Source: Sedimenticola thiotaurini (GTDB lineage: Bacteria; Pseudomonadota; Gammaproteobacteria; Chromatiales; Chromatiaceae). From it: 64,000 nucleotides of DNA. This document shows positions 1-8,695 of the stretch, piece by piece. The first letter of the stretch is position 1. The number at the start of each line of letters is the position of its first letter. The notes below the pieces were generated by a model that saw only the letters and a program-made list of their open reading frames with translations, did not search any database and was not told the DNA's origin. The stretch covers positions 930,001-994,000 of the forward strand of contig NZ_CP011412.1 in assembly GCF_001007875.1 (NCBI RefSeq), read 5' to 3'. The translations under genes and the position numbers were made by a program.

Positions 1-218
1 TCCTTGGATGGCGCACCCAGATATTTGGCGAACTTGCGGATTGGTGGCACGACGGCATGCTCTTCGTAGTACTCACGGGCCTTCAAAATCTGTTCCCATT
101 TTTCATCATCCAATACCACCCCATCGGCATCAGCCATTGCCTTGCCAATCTCCGGGGTCCAGGTATTCATATCAACCAGATAACCGTCACCATCACGCTG
201 GGGAATTTCCACACTCAT
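1..218 (-). CDS. dsrC: DsrC/TusE family sulfur carrier protein (N-terminal part)
   Basis: The minus strand reads 72 residues from ATG at 218 off the left edge. The N-terminus (MSVEIPQRDGDGYL, then TPEIGKAMADADGV and VPPIRKFAKYLGAP) is that of the DsrC/TusE family. These small proteins carry sulfur as a persulfide or trisulfide on C-terminal cysteines. DsrC serves dissimilatory sulfite reductase in the cytoplasm, while TusE serves tRNA thiolation. The C-terminal arm with the functional cysteines is outside the window, so DsrC and TusE-like paralogues cannot be separated. A GGAG stands about nine bases before the ATG and fixes the start. Seen: family sequence. Inferred: a sulfur-oxidising host. 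Confidence 0.85.
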   Translation of the reverse strand, partial: MSVEIPQRDGDGYLVDMNTWTPEIGKAMADADGVVLDDEKWEQILKAREYYEEHAVVPPIRKFAKYLGAPSK

Positions 219-573
219 TGTTATACACTCCGTAATAACCTAGTAATCTTGTAAGTAATTATGGAATTGTACATTGGATTACTTAAATTACACCACCCTG
301 ATAATAGGGTTATTGCTTTTTTAGAGGTTTTTTGGATTCGTATATCTTATTGTTCTTGTTAATTTTTATTATAAGTAACAAAGCATTAACTTGGGCTCAC
401 ATCCAGTACCCGGTTGATCGGAATGCAAACGTCACTGGTATATGGCTATTTTTTAACGCATCATTAGCACCCTACGCTGTCCGGCCGATCTAAACTATTT
501 TTTGTTGTCGCCACGCTCCCTTCTTCTCACAAGGCGGCGGTCTGAAAAGTCGTACCATATCGCGAACAGGAAG
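219..573. other. Intergenic region between divergent dsrC and GGDEF-EAL genes
   Basis: About 350 A+T-rich bases between divergent genes, so it should hold promoters for both directions. No convincing -35/-10 pair or -24/-12 site stands out. An ACCCT/AGGGT hairpin at 295-310 is followed by six T, but no plus-strand gene ends there. Confidence 0.4.
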
Positions 574-2658
574 ATGTCAAAGAATTTACAAACGAGTGTT
601 CAGGGAATGCCACTTTTAAAGTTTATCCTACTGCTATCAGTTGGATACCTGGTTTTTTCCCTCATCGCGATCTTCCTCATATCCACAAACATCAAGCAGA
701 AGGCTATCAGCGACCTGTCTCGGGAGGATGCCCGACAAACAGCGGAACTCATCTTTCAAAGTCTCTACTCGGTCATGAGCGATGGATGGGACAAGCAAGA
801 GATATCGGCAACGATCGAGCGTCTCAATCAGGCCGCACCAAACATTGAAATCATGTCCTATCGGGGAGACCCGGTGATTAACGAATTTGGAGACACACCC
901 GGCCAGATCAAACAACGGGAGTCTGACCCGTTAATTCAGCAGGCGTTGGCAAACGGACAGGAGATATTGCAAACCAGTCAGACCGAAATCCGCTTCATCT
1001 ATCCGGTAATTGCGGAACGCGCCTGTATTCAGTGTCATAAACAGTCCACGCCCGGTGATGTTAATGGCGTCATCGACATCCGCTACCCGGTGGAGAATCT
1101 TAAAGTCTCCCTCTCCCTGATGATCAATGTGATGCTTGGCTATATCAGCCTGCTTCTGGCACTGTTATTCATCGGTCTGTTTTTCAAACTTAAAACCTTT
1201 GTCATTCAGCCCATAAGCGCCTTAACGGATATTATGGGCGACATATCACAACATGCCGATCTGACCAAGCGAGTCAGGTATAAAAGCAGAATACTGGAAG
1301 TACAGCATCTCACCAGCTACTTCAATCGCATGCTGGTCACACTGCAGGACTTTCAGTACAGACTCGAACAACTTTCCGCCCGTGATCCTCTCACCGGCCT
1401 CTATAACCGACGGAAGTTCGAACAGTTTCTCGATTATGAAGTTGACCGGGCTACCCGCCATCAGCGCAGTTTCTGCCTCATCATGATTGACCTGGATAAC
1501 TTTAAACATATCAATGATACCTACGGCCATCCGGTGGGTGATATGGCGCTGCAAAAGCTGGCGTTGCTACTGATGGAACAAACCCGAAAAAGTGACGTTA
1601 TAGCCCGGCTTGGCGGGGATGAATTTGCCATCATTCTGCCCGAGACCGATTTCGAGCATGGCTTGTCATCTGCGGAAAAACTGCGCCATATACTGACTGA
1701 CTCCACACTGGAGCTACCGGATTGCAAGATCAGTATCAGTGCCAGTTTTGGGGTTGTCAGCTATCCGGATAATGGAGATGGTGTAGAGAATCTCAATATC
1801 GCCATGGATGTGGCTATGTATAAAGCCAAGCACAGTGGTAAAAACTGCGTTGCGGTCCTGGATGAGCGAGAGAAAGTCGCAGAAATGGAGATATTCACCA
1901 AAGGGGAGTTTCTGCGCCAGGCCCTGGAAGATGAGCGGATCACTGTATTCCTGCAACCCATTGTACAGATACCAGGAGAACTGTACGCCTATGAAGTTCT
2001 CGCCAGGATTGAAAGTGACGATAAATATACCGCTGCCAGCGAGTTCATTCACGCCGCCGAAGAGTTAGGCCTGACTATCGAACTGGACATGGAAGTGTTT
2101 AAACAGGGCATCAAGCATTTAGCCAATCATCCAGCAGAAAAGAGCAGACTCTTTTTCAATCTCGCGTCGCACACACTGGCCAAAGAACAGGTAATCCATG
2201 AGATGGTGGCCTTTGCCCAGGAGATGGGGATTCAACTTCAGAGAATCGTATTCGAAATTACTGAACGGGAGGCCCTGCCAAGAATATCCGAACTGAGCCG
2301 GCTGATTGATGAACTGCATGAGCTGGGTATCGAATTTGCCCTGGATGATTTTGGAAGCGGTTTCTCTTCCTTCCTCTATCTGAAGTATCTGGCGGTCGAC
2401 TACGTGAAAATTGAAGGCAGCTTTGTGCGCCAGATTGCCGTGGATCAGAGAGACAGAATCATGGTGGAGCATATCGCCAGCATTGCGAATCAATTTGGCA
2501 TCAAAACCATCGCAGAGATGGTGGAAGACGAGGAAACCGACCAATTGCTTCGTACATATGGCATCAACTATGCCCAGGGTTACTATTACGGTCATCCCAT
2601 TTCAATCCACCCCCAGCGCCCGTCCGCTGACGAGCAGCACCCCTTCCCCAAACCATGA
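574..2658 (+). CDS. Membrane GGDEF-EAL cyclic-di-GMP protein with heme-c motif sensor (DUF3365-like)
   Basis: A 694-residue bifunctional cyclic-di-GMP protein. Order: membrane helix at about residues 14-36; a periplasmic domain with a c-type heme motif CIQCH at 151-155, as in DUF3365/Tll0287-like sensors; a second helix at about 180-205; a HAMP-like linker; GGDEF with an intact GGDEF signature at 347-351; and an EAL domain. The EAL signature reads EVL (474-476), but the metal-binding DD pair (591-592, DDFGSG) is kept, so both activities are possible. The frame is open upstream to TTG at 502. ATG at 574 is preferred because AGGA precedes it and the hydrophobic N-terminus follows. The stop overlaps the next start (ATGA). 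A redox or gas signal controlling cyclic-di-GMP is inferred. Confidence 0.88.
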   Translation: MSKNLQTSVQGMPLLKFILLLSVGYLVFSLIAIFLISTNIKQKAISDLSREDARQTAELIFQSLYSVMSDGWDKQEISATIERLNQAAPNIEIMSYRGDPVINEFGDTPGQIKQRESDPLIQQALANGQEILQTSQTEIRFIYPVIAERACIQCHKQSTPGDVNGVIDIRYPVENLKVSLSLMINVMLGYISLLLALLFIGLFFKLKTFVIQPISALTDIMGDISQHADLTKRVRYKSRILEVQHLTSYFNRMLVTLQDFQYRLEQLSARDPLTGLYNRRKFEQFLDYEVDRATRHQRSFCLIMIDLDNFKHINDTYGHPVGDMALQKLALLLMEQTRKSDVIARLGGDEFAIILPETDFEHGLSSAEKLRHILTDSTLELPDCKISISASFGVVSYPDNGDGVENLNIAMDVAMYKAKHSGKNCVAVLDEREKVAEMEIFTKGEFLRQALEDERITVFLQPIVQIPGELYAYEVLARIESDDKYTAASEFIHAAEELGLTIELDMEVFKQGIKHLANHPAEKSRLFFNLASHTLAKEQVIHEMVAFAQEMGIQLQRIVFEITEREALPRISELSRLIDELHELGIEFALDDFGSGFSSFLYLKYLAVDYVKIEGSFVRQIAVDQRDRIMVEHIASIANQFGIKTIAEMVEDEETDQLLRTYGINYAQGYYYGHPISIHPQRPSADEQHPFPKP

Positions 2659-3380
2659 ACAGCCTCTCTTCCCGTCTGGTTGCCCATCGGGGATACATGG
2701 AGGCATATCCGGAGAATAGCTGGCGAGGCATTCAAGCCGCACTGGATCTGGGGGCGACGTGGGTGGAGTTCGATATCCAAATGTACGCTCCAGGTCGTTT
2801 TGTCCTGCTTCACGATATGGATTTTAATCGAACAGCCAGTCGCCCACTCTCTCTGCTTGAGATCACTGAACAACAACTGGAACAGATCAGTATTCATGAG
2901 CCGCTACGATTAGGTGGAGAACATGGCCCTGAACCCGTTCCCTGGCTGCACGAAGTATTGCCCCATCTGGCCGACTATCCGGCGGCACGGGTAATGGTAG
3001 AGATCAAGGAGGAGAGCCTGCATCACTGGGGCGTGGCACCGGTGATGCAATCGCTGCTTGCTATTCTGGATCGCTTCAGTACCCAGTGTGTGTTGATCTC
3101 ATTCAGTTATGCTGCACTCAACTTCGCTAGGGAAAACAGTAACCTGGAGATAGGATGGGTCCTGCGGCAGTATGATCAGTTCAATATAGATCGGGCATCG
3201 GTACTGAAGCCGGAATATCTGATCTGCAACCACACTAAACTACCGAAAACAAACCAACTGGCCTCTGGCCCCTGGATCTGGATGATCTACGACATCACGG
3301 ATGCAACGCTGGCCAGGCACTGGATCGGGCGCGGCATCGATCTGATTGAAACCCGGGACATCGGCAAACTGATCGCCTGA
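2655..3380 (+). CDS. Glycerophosphodiester phosphodiesterase family protein
   Basis: A 241-residue cytoplasmic TIM-barrel enzyme of the GDPD family, which hydrolyses glycerophosphodiesters to sn-glycerol 3-phosphate and an alcohol. The catalytic pattern is visible: H11-R12 (VAHRGYMEAYPENS), the E38-x-D40 metal pair (WVEFDIQM) and H53 (LLHDMDFNRT). Length fits short bacterial UgpQ-like forms and no signal peptide is seen. The ATG lies inside the preceding stop (4-base overlap), so it is translationally coupled to the GGDEF-EAL gene. Why the two are coupled is not clear. It could supply glycerol phosphate or recycle phospholipid head groups. Confidence 0.87.
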   Translation: MNSLSSRLVAHRGYMEAYPENSWRGIQAALDLGATWVEFDIQMYAPGRFVLLHDMDFNRTASRPLSLLEITEQQLEQISIHEPLRLGGEHGPEPVPWLHEVLPHLADYPAARVMVEIKEESLHHWGVAPVMQSLLAILDRFSTQCVLISFSYAALNFARENSNLEIGWVLRQYDQFNIDRASVLKPEYLICNHTKLPKTNQLASGPWIWMIYDITDATLARHWIGRGIDLIETRDIGKLIA

Positions 3381-3502
3381 TTAAGCGATCCACGCTGCAG
3401 TAACGGCAACCCTGCCTTACCATCAACAATCGCTGCGCTTCTGATCCCGCCCACGCCATCTGGACTATAGTAAGAGCATACCCATCTCCCTGGAGTATCC
3501 CC

Positions 3503-4879
3503 GTGTCCATCAGCATCTTTGAACTGTTCAAAATCGGCATTGGACCCTCCAGTTCCCACACTGTAGGCCCTATGAAGGCGGCCCGTCGATTTGCGCTACA
3601 TCTGAAGAACAGGGACCTTCTTAGCCAAACGCAACGGGTAAAAGCCGAGCTTTTCGGCTCACTGGGAGCCACAGGGAAAGGACACGGCAGTGATAAGGCC
3701 ATACTGCTCGGATTGTCCGGCGAACAACCCGACACGACCGACATTGACCAGATTCCGAACAGACTGGAAAAGATACGTGGGACCGACACGCTGAATCTTC
3801 TCGACGAATGGTCCGTCCCTTATCACGAAGATAGTGATCTCATTCTGCATAAACGGAAGAATCTACCCGGGCATCCCAACGGCATGCGCTTCAGTGCCAT
3901 GGCCGATGACGGGCAACTGCTGGAGAGCAAGGTCTATTATTCAGTGGGTGGTGGATTCATTCTGGATGAGTATGAAATCAAGGGTGACAGACTGCCACAA
4001 GTATCCACTGTCCTCCCCTACCCCTTCTCCACAGGCAGTGAATTGTTATCCCTTTGCCAGAAAACAGGCAACAATATCAGTAACTTGATCATGGAGAATG
4101 AAAAATGTTGGCAATCTGAAACTGCCATACGGGCACAGTTACTGAAAATCTGGCAGGTCATGCAGGAGACAGTTGAGCGCGGCTGTCACACGGAAGGAAC
4201 TCTGCCTGGAGGAATGAAGGTAAAACGTCGTGCTGCGAAGCTTTATCGAAAACTTAAAACCGGTACCGAGCATGGCCCATCCCCGCTTAATGCCATTGAC
4301 TGGACCAATCTCTATGCATTGGCGGTAAATGAAGAGAATGCAGCCGGCGGACGGATTGTGACCGCACCGACCAACGGAGCGGCCGGAATTATCCCCGCGG
4401 TTCTGCACTACTTCGCTCGATTTTGCCGCGGGGCCGATGACGACAGCGTCGTGCGCTTTCTGTTAACGGCGGGTGCGATCGGCATACTGTACAAGATCAA
4501 CGCATCCATCTCCGGCGCGGAGGTGGGTTGCCAGGGCGAAGTTGGTTCAGCCTGTTCCATGGCGGCCGCAGGACTGACCGAGGTACTTGGAGGGACACCA
4601 CAGCAGGTTGAAAATGCCGCCGAGATTGGTATGGAACATAACTTGGGATTAACCTGCGATCCGGTAGGCGGCCTGGTACAGGTGCCCTGTATTGAGCGAA
4701 ATGCCATGGCTTCGATCAAGGCGATCAACGCTTCCCGCATGGCGCTCTACGGTGATGGTAGCCACTTTATTTCCCTCGACAAAGTGATCAGAACGATGCG
4801 GGAAACCGGCAAGGATATGAAAACCAAGTATAAAGAGACTGCGCGCGGCGGCCTGGCAGTGAATTTTATCGACTGTTGA
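3503..4879 (+). CDS. sdaA: L-serine ammonia-lyase, single-chain iron-sulfur type
   Basis: A 458-residue enzyme that deaminates L-serine to pyruvate and ammonia. It has the one-chain layout: an N-terminal beta domain starting [20 protein letters not shown] and a C-terminal alpha domain. Cysteines expected to hold the oxygen-sensitive [4Fe-4S] cluster are seen in [18 protein letters not shown] and VPCIERN. The start is GTG at 3503 with a GGAG-type ribosome site just upstream. It stands alone between the GDPD gene (about 120 bases away) and a long gap. Full length, no sign of damage. Confidence 0.95.
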   Translation: MSISIFELFKIGIGPSSSHTVGPMKAARRFALHLKNRDLLSQTQRVKAELFGSLGATGKGHGSDKAILLGLSGEQPDTTDIDQIPNRLEKIRGTDTLNLLDEWSVPYHEDSDLILHKRKNLPGHPNGMRFSAMADDGQLLESKVYYSVGGGFILDEYEIKGDRLPQVSTVLPYPFSTGSELLSLCQKTGNNISNLIMENEKCWQSETAIRAQLLKIWQVMQETVERGCHTEGTLPGGMKVKRRAAKLYRKLKTGTEHGPSPLNAIDWTNLYALAVNEENAAGGRIVTAPTNGAAGIIPAVLHYFARFCRGADDDSVVRFLLTAGAIGILYKINASISGAEVGCQGEVGSACSMAAAGLTEVLGGTPQQVENAAEIGMEHNLGLTCDPVGGLVQVPCIERNAMASIKAINASRMALYGDGSHFISLDKVIRTMRETGKDMKTKYKETARGGLAVNFIDC

Positions 4880-5237
4880 AAGCGACACGACCTACCTGTC
4901 TATGGCTATGACAGTCGATACTGCAAATTGCCCTGAATTCTGTCGCTTACTCTGTCTCACCAATCAATAAGAATAATTACCCTATGAGCTATAAAACAGT
5001 AGTATGGATTGCTCCCGTAACAGTCGTTTTTTTTAATTAAACTCGAGCCCCGAATACTATAGACTTCAAATCATGGATAGTCTTAGGGTTTCTTCTGTGC
5101 CGAAATGGCATGTTTAGTCTGACCAACAGCAGACAGCTTCAATAGATCGAATGGGCCACATGGAGATAATACGGAAGCCAAAAAACGAGTGCATGCCACT
5201 TTTTGCCCGTTAATATTATTAAACTGCAGGATTACCA
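4880..5237. other. Intergenic region before the HD-GYP gene
   Basis: A 358-base stretch with no supported gene. An 18-codon frame at 4984-5040 has no family similarity that I recognise. The sequences AGCGACA (near 4881) and TGTCGCT (near 4941) are complementary but 50 bases apart, so a terminator is doubtful. The promoter of the HD-GYP gene should lie here but is not identifiable. Confidence 0.35.
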
Positions 5238-6236
5238 ATGCGTCAGAAAATCACTCCAAGGCAATTGACTATCGGAATGTATGTGGAGTTGCCGCTCTCC
5301 TGGAGTCAACACCCTTTTGTCAAAAACGCATTCAAAATAAAAAACCAGGATCAGATTGATAAGATCAGGCAGTGTAAGTTGCCCCATATCCTGGTGGATT
5401 TTGATCGGAGCGATGTAAAGGCAGCTCAATTAATACCTGAAGATAATTCCCTGATCGTCGACCCCAAGGATCAGCCGGTTCCCGAACGCTGGAACCCGGA
5501 AACGCTCGCCCCAACCGAACTGCTGGAGGCGTTGAATGACGGAACCATGGCTTCTGAGATGAAGGCACAGGTGGTTTATAGGCATTCACGCACCATGCTG
5601 GAACGACTGTTTGAGAGCCCATCCGCGGAAAATATCCTGACCAGTAAGAAAGTGATAGCCTCTATTACCGACCTGGTGCTTGCGGATGATGAGACGTCCA
5701 GCAATTTATTACGCATCACCTCCCACGACTTCTATACCTACACCCACTCTGTGAACGTAGGTATTACCGCACTGTTACTGGCTAAAGCGCTTTTTCGTCG
5801 TTCCGATGGACATGATCTACATGAGTTGGGGGCCGGATTTTTTCTGCATGACCTGGGCAAAGTGATGGTAGACCCCAATGTGATCAATAAACCTGGAAAA
5901 TTGACGGATGCCGAAATGGCTCACATGCGCATCCACCCGTTTCAGGGTTATAAAATACTCAAACAGGCCAACGCACTGAGCGATGAGTGCCGTTATATCG
6001 TTATGCAGCACCATGAATACTATGATGGAACCGGCTATCCAAAGCGACTCAAGGACAAGGAGATACATCGCTATGCCCGTATCTGCTGTATCGCTGATGT
6101 ATTCGATGCGCTGACTGCCGAGCGTTCCTACAAGAAGGCTATGAAACCTTTTGATGCATTGAAATTGATGCAGAAACAGATGTCAGGCCATTTTGATAAA
6201 AAACTGTTTGCGGAATTTGTGCTGTTGTTCAGGTAA
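5238..6236 (+). CDS. HD-GYP domain cyclic-di-GMP phosphodiesterase (DUF3391 N-terminus)
   Basis: A 332-residue cytoplasmic protein with an N-terminal DUF3391-like region (about 1-130) and a C-terminal HD-GYP domain. Seen: H170, HD at 204-205 (FLHDLGKVMVD), HH at 258-259, the GYP loop DGTGYP at 263-268, and the IADVFDALTAERSYK motif. All metal-ligand motifs are kept, so hydrolysis of cyclic-di-GMP to pGpG or GMP is likely. AGGA precedes the ATG. With the upstream GGDEF-EAL protein this gives two cyclic-di-GMP enzymes close to an exopolysaccharide locus, a pathway commonly under that messenger. It converges on the PEP-CTERM gene, with a shared hairpin between them. Confidence 0.93.
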   Translation: MRQKITPRQLTIGMYVELPLSWSQHPFVKNAFKIKNQDQIDKIRQCKLPHILVDFDRSDVKAAQLIPEDNSLIVDPKDQPVPERWNPETLAPTELLEALNDGTMASEMKAQVVYRHSRTMLERLFESPSAENILTSKKVIASITDLVLADDETSSNLLRITSHDFYTYTHSVNVGITALLLAKALFRRSDGHDLHELGAGFFLHDLGKVMVDPNVINKPGKLTDAEMAHMRIHPFQGYKILKQANALSDECRYIVMQHHEYYDGTGYPKRLKDKEIHRYARICCIADVFDALTAERSYKKAMKPFDALKLMQKQMSGHFDKKLFAEFVLLFR

Positions 6237-6240
6237 TAAA

Positions 6241-6265
6241 AACGGGCCCTTTAAAAGGGCCCGTT
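6241..6265 (-). terminator. Rho-independent terminator of the PEP-CTERM gene
   Basis: A perfect inverted repeat with 12-base arms (aacgggcccttt / aaagggcccgtt) around one central base. Read on the minus strand the stem runs into TTTATT, giving a U-run just after the PEP-CTERM stop. On the plus strand an A-rich lead exists but little U-tract follows, so termination of the HD-GYP transcript would be weaker. Confidence 0.85.
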
Positions 6266-6289
6266 CAACTCTTGCACCAACTGTTTATC

Positions 6290-7180
6290 TTATGCTTTTC
6301 TGCGACGTGCGCTTGCACCCAACAGCAGCAGGGTACCGCCGAACAGTGCCAAGGTGCTGGGCTCTGGCACGTTGAATACGGCGCTACCATCGTGGTTACC
6401 GGTCAGGATTGCGCCAGCGGCGCCGTTGTCCGTCACGTTGATAGTGCTGGCATTGGTGTTGAAGTCAGCCAGGAAGGTGATTTGCAGCAGCGGCAAACCG
6501 GTACCATCACAAGTGCTCCAGATATCGTAGTAACCGCTCTGGCCACCGCAGGTTGCGCCGTCAGAGTGGAACAGGTTCAACATCCAGTCATTGGTGGGAT
6601 CACCATCAGTCAACACGTCGGCGTCAGCAAAATCAACCACACCGGCCAACAGCGTACCGCCACTACCGGTAACAGCGCCGGTCACCTGGATATCCATGAA
6701 GTTGTACAGGGTGGTGCCATCTTCGGTGTAGTAGAGATCGAAGCTGCCGCCCGGTCCATAGGCCAGTTCCAGGGAGACGCCTGGGGTATACTCAACAACG
6801 GTACCGGTCAGGCCGGTGAAACCGAAAGTCAACAGCCAGTTGTCGCCGTAACCGTTATCATTGGCCACACCGAATACTTCACTCGGATTAAAACCGGTGA
6901 CTACGTTGTTTGTGAGATTTCCAACCGCCACACCACCGTCGGTGATAATGGTGTCACCGGCATCCAGCGCGCCAGAACCATTGCTATCAATGGTGGTGGA
7001 GTTCGACTGGTAGATATAGGTGATCTCATTCTTTGAAGATGTGCAGGTATCACACACCTTGTCAGTTGAAGCAGCCAGATCTCCATTCCAGTTCGTGTTG
7101 CCATCGACATAGAACGGCGATGCTACAGCAGAGCCGGTCAGTCCTATCAAGCTTAGTGCAAGTAGTGTTTTTTTCATCAT
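6290..7180 (-). CDS. Secreted PEP-CTERM sorting domain protein
   Basis: A 296-residue exported protein with an N-terminal signal peptide (MMKKTLLALSLIGLTGSAVA) and a C-terminal PEP-CTERM signal: VPEPSTLALF, a hydrophobic helix, then SARRRKA. Exosortase A cleaves such tails and the product goes to the cell surface or extracellular matrix. The body is rich in Gly, Thr, Asp and Asn, low in Lys, with a VCDTCTSS motif near the N-terminus. The frame extends upstream to 7306, but a sigma-54 type promoter lies inside that extension, and AGGA is correctly spaced before ATG at 7180 or 7177. The body matches no enzyme that I recognise. It is the only PEP-CTERM substrate found in the window; xrtA lies about 50 kb to the right. 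Confidence 0.92.
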   Translation of the reverse strand: MMKKTLLALSLIGLTGSAVASPFYVDGNTNWNGDLAASTDKVCDTCTSSKNEITYIYQSNSTTIDSNGSGALDAGDTIITDGGVAVGNLTNNVVTGFNPSEVFGVANDNGYGDNWLLTFGFTGLTGTVVEYTPGVSLELAYGPGGSFDLYYTEDGTTLYNFMDIQVTGAVTGSGGTLLAGVVDFADADVLTDGDPTNDWMLNLFHSDGATCGGQSGYYDIWSTCDGTGLPLLQITFLADFNTNASTINVTDNGAAGAILTGNHDGSAVFNVPEPSTLALFGGTLLLLGASARRRKA

Positions 7181-7668
7181 CTCATTCCTAATGGTGAATA
7201 CATGTTCCGTGTGCCTAGAACAAAGCATCAACCGTGCCATATTTTTTATCCTATTGATTAATATGATTTTTTTATTTTCTTGTCTACCTTGCCTCATATC
7301 AAACAAGCTTTAGTGTAAAAAATATCGACAACCTCGACTCACCCTATCCGACATCGAAACACACCATTAGACTTAAGAAGCTGGTCACAAATCGGCACTG
7401 ATTCCATGCTTGGCATGAACTCCTGAACACAATATCACCCCGAATTAGTCAGGAATCATCCCAAAGCCCCCCCTTCCGGCGAAATTTCGGGTAATTACAA
7501 CTCCTGCTATCAGCTTCGCCGCCCGCCTCGGCTGTAAAATAACCTGACAACTCAAAAGATCCGGGCAATTCCCAATAAAATCATCACATTGGTGATATAT
7601 TCCGTATTGTGTCACATCCACCCGGACATTAAAGTTGATCAAAGCGTAGGGAACGGGATCCTGAGTCT
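7181..7668. other. Divergent intergenic region holding the PEP-CTERM promoter
   Basis: About 490 bases between divergent genes. It holds the sigma-54 type site at 7224-7239 on the minus strand and A+T-rich runs upstream of it (7240-7320), where an activator or IHF could bind. No promoter is recognisable for the plus-strand gene at 7669. Confidence 0.4.
7224..7239 (-). promoter_or_regulatory. Putative sigma-54 (RpoN) -24/-12 promoter
   Basis: Minus strand reads TGGCACGGTTGATGCT, against the RpoN consensus TGGCACG-N4-TTGCW. The -24 half is perfect, spacing is exact, and the -12 half differs by one base (ATGC for TTGC). Predicted transcription would start about 30 bases before the ATG at 7180. 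Regulation of PEP-CTERM genes by RpoN with the PrsK/PrsR two-component system is established in other bacteria; its role here is inferred. Confidence 0.75.
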
Positions 7669-8661
7669 ATGGAAGCCAACCATCCACACCTGCTGGTTAT
7701 CGGCGCCACTGGCCAGTTGGGCAGTGCCATACTGCAACGGGCAACCTTAGAAAAATTGACCACCACAGCCTTTGTCCGATCCCAGTCCCGGTTGAACTTG
7801 CCGGAAATGGGCAACGTCACCGCCCATATTGGCGACCTGAGTGATTTCGGGAGCGTGGACAAAGCGTGTAGCCAGGGTATAACCCATGTGGTTGCAACCG
7901 CCAGTTCCATTGTTCCCCGTAAAGGAGAAGCTTTCGGTGTCGATGATCTTCTCTACTACAGGAATATTATTCGCGCCTGTCAGACACATGGGATCCAACA
8001 CCTTATATATATATCCGCCTTCCCCTCCCCGTTTGACGAGCAGATTCCCGAGTTCGTCATAAAGCGCCAAGTCGAACAGATGATTATTGAATCGGGCATC
8101 CCTTACACCATCTTTCGCGGTGCCGCCTTCATGGATATTTACTATGCAGTGATGGGGAGTAGCGCTGTCATGAAGGGTATTCCACAACCTACCCTGCTGC
8201 GCGGCTACTGGCTGTCACGCTTATGGTCATCCCTGACCAACGGCATCCTGGAAAAATATGGTGTGGCCCTGGTTCCGGGCAATGGCCAGACCCGGCAATC
8301 CTTTATCTGCATTGAAGATGTGGCTAACTGCATGGTGCGGGCAATCAACCAACCAGCAACTATCAATAAGCTTATTGACCTGGGTGGACCCCAGGCGCTC
8401 TCCTGGCGGGAAGTGGCCGATATTTATGGAGAAAAGCTTGATAAAAAAGTAACAAAACTGCCCTTGCCAATATGGCTATTGAAACTGCTTGAATTTATCA
8501 TGCGCAAACACTCTCCAGCCGGGGCGAATATGATGAGCATTCTTGCCCTGCTTGGCCAATATGAATTCACACCTGACATGACCGAACTGTCCGGTCTTTT
8601 AGATATGGAATTCACTGACACCCGGTCATTTATATCCAGAAAGTTGGCTGAAGGCGAATAG
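7669..8661 (+). CDS. NAD(P)-binding atypical short-chain dehydrogenase/NmrA-like protein
   Basis: A 330-residue soluble protein with an N-terminal Rossmann fold: LLVIGATGQLGSAI carries the GxxGxxG loop, then HIGDLSD and THVVATASS follow. The pattern is that of atypical extended SDR or NmrA-like oxidoreductases, which bind NAD(P)H and may act on small molecules or quinones. A typical YxxxK pair is not evident, so catalysis is uncertain. It is followed after 34 bases by the ThiF-like gene in the same direction, so the two are probably co-transcribed. The start ATG has only a weak ribosome site. Substrate unknown. Confidence 0.8.
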   Translation: MEANHPHLLVIGATGQLGSAILQRATLEKLTTTAFVRSQSRLNLPEMGNVTAHIGDLSDFGSVDKACSQGITHVVATASSIVPRKGEAFGVDDLLYYRNIIRACQTHGIQHLIYISAFPSPFDEQIPEFVIKRQVEQMIIESGIPYTIFRGAAFMDIYYAVMGSSAVMKGIPQPTLLRGYWLSRLWSSLTNGILEKYGVALVPGNGQTRQSFICIEDVANCMVRAINQPATINKLIDLGGPQALSWREVADIYGEKLDKKVTKLPLPIWLLKLLEFIMRKHSPAGANMMSILALLGQYEFTPDMTELSGLLDMEFTDTRSFISRKLAEGE

Positions 8662-8695
8662 TGGATCTGGAATACGACCAATTAAAAACGATCGA

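Noticed and set aside
45-60. TGGCACG resembling a sigma-54 -24 element
   Set aside because: Inside the dsrC coding region and the -12 half is one base out of register.
295-322. ACCCT/AGGGT hairpin followed by six T
   Set aside because: Looks like a weak terminator but only five stem pairs, and no plus-strand gene ends upstream of it.
4984-5040. 18-codon frame in the gap after sdaA
   Set aside because: Too short, no good ribosome site and no similarity that I recognise.
6272-7036. 254-codon plus-strand frame opposite the PEP-CTERM gene
   Set aside because: Gly/Val/Thr-rich shadow of a low-complexity coding region; the minus strand has signal peptide, sorting tail, promoter and terminator.
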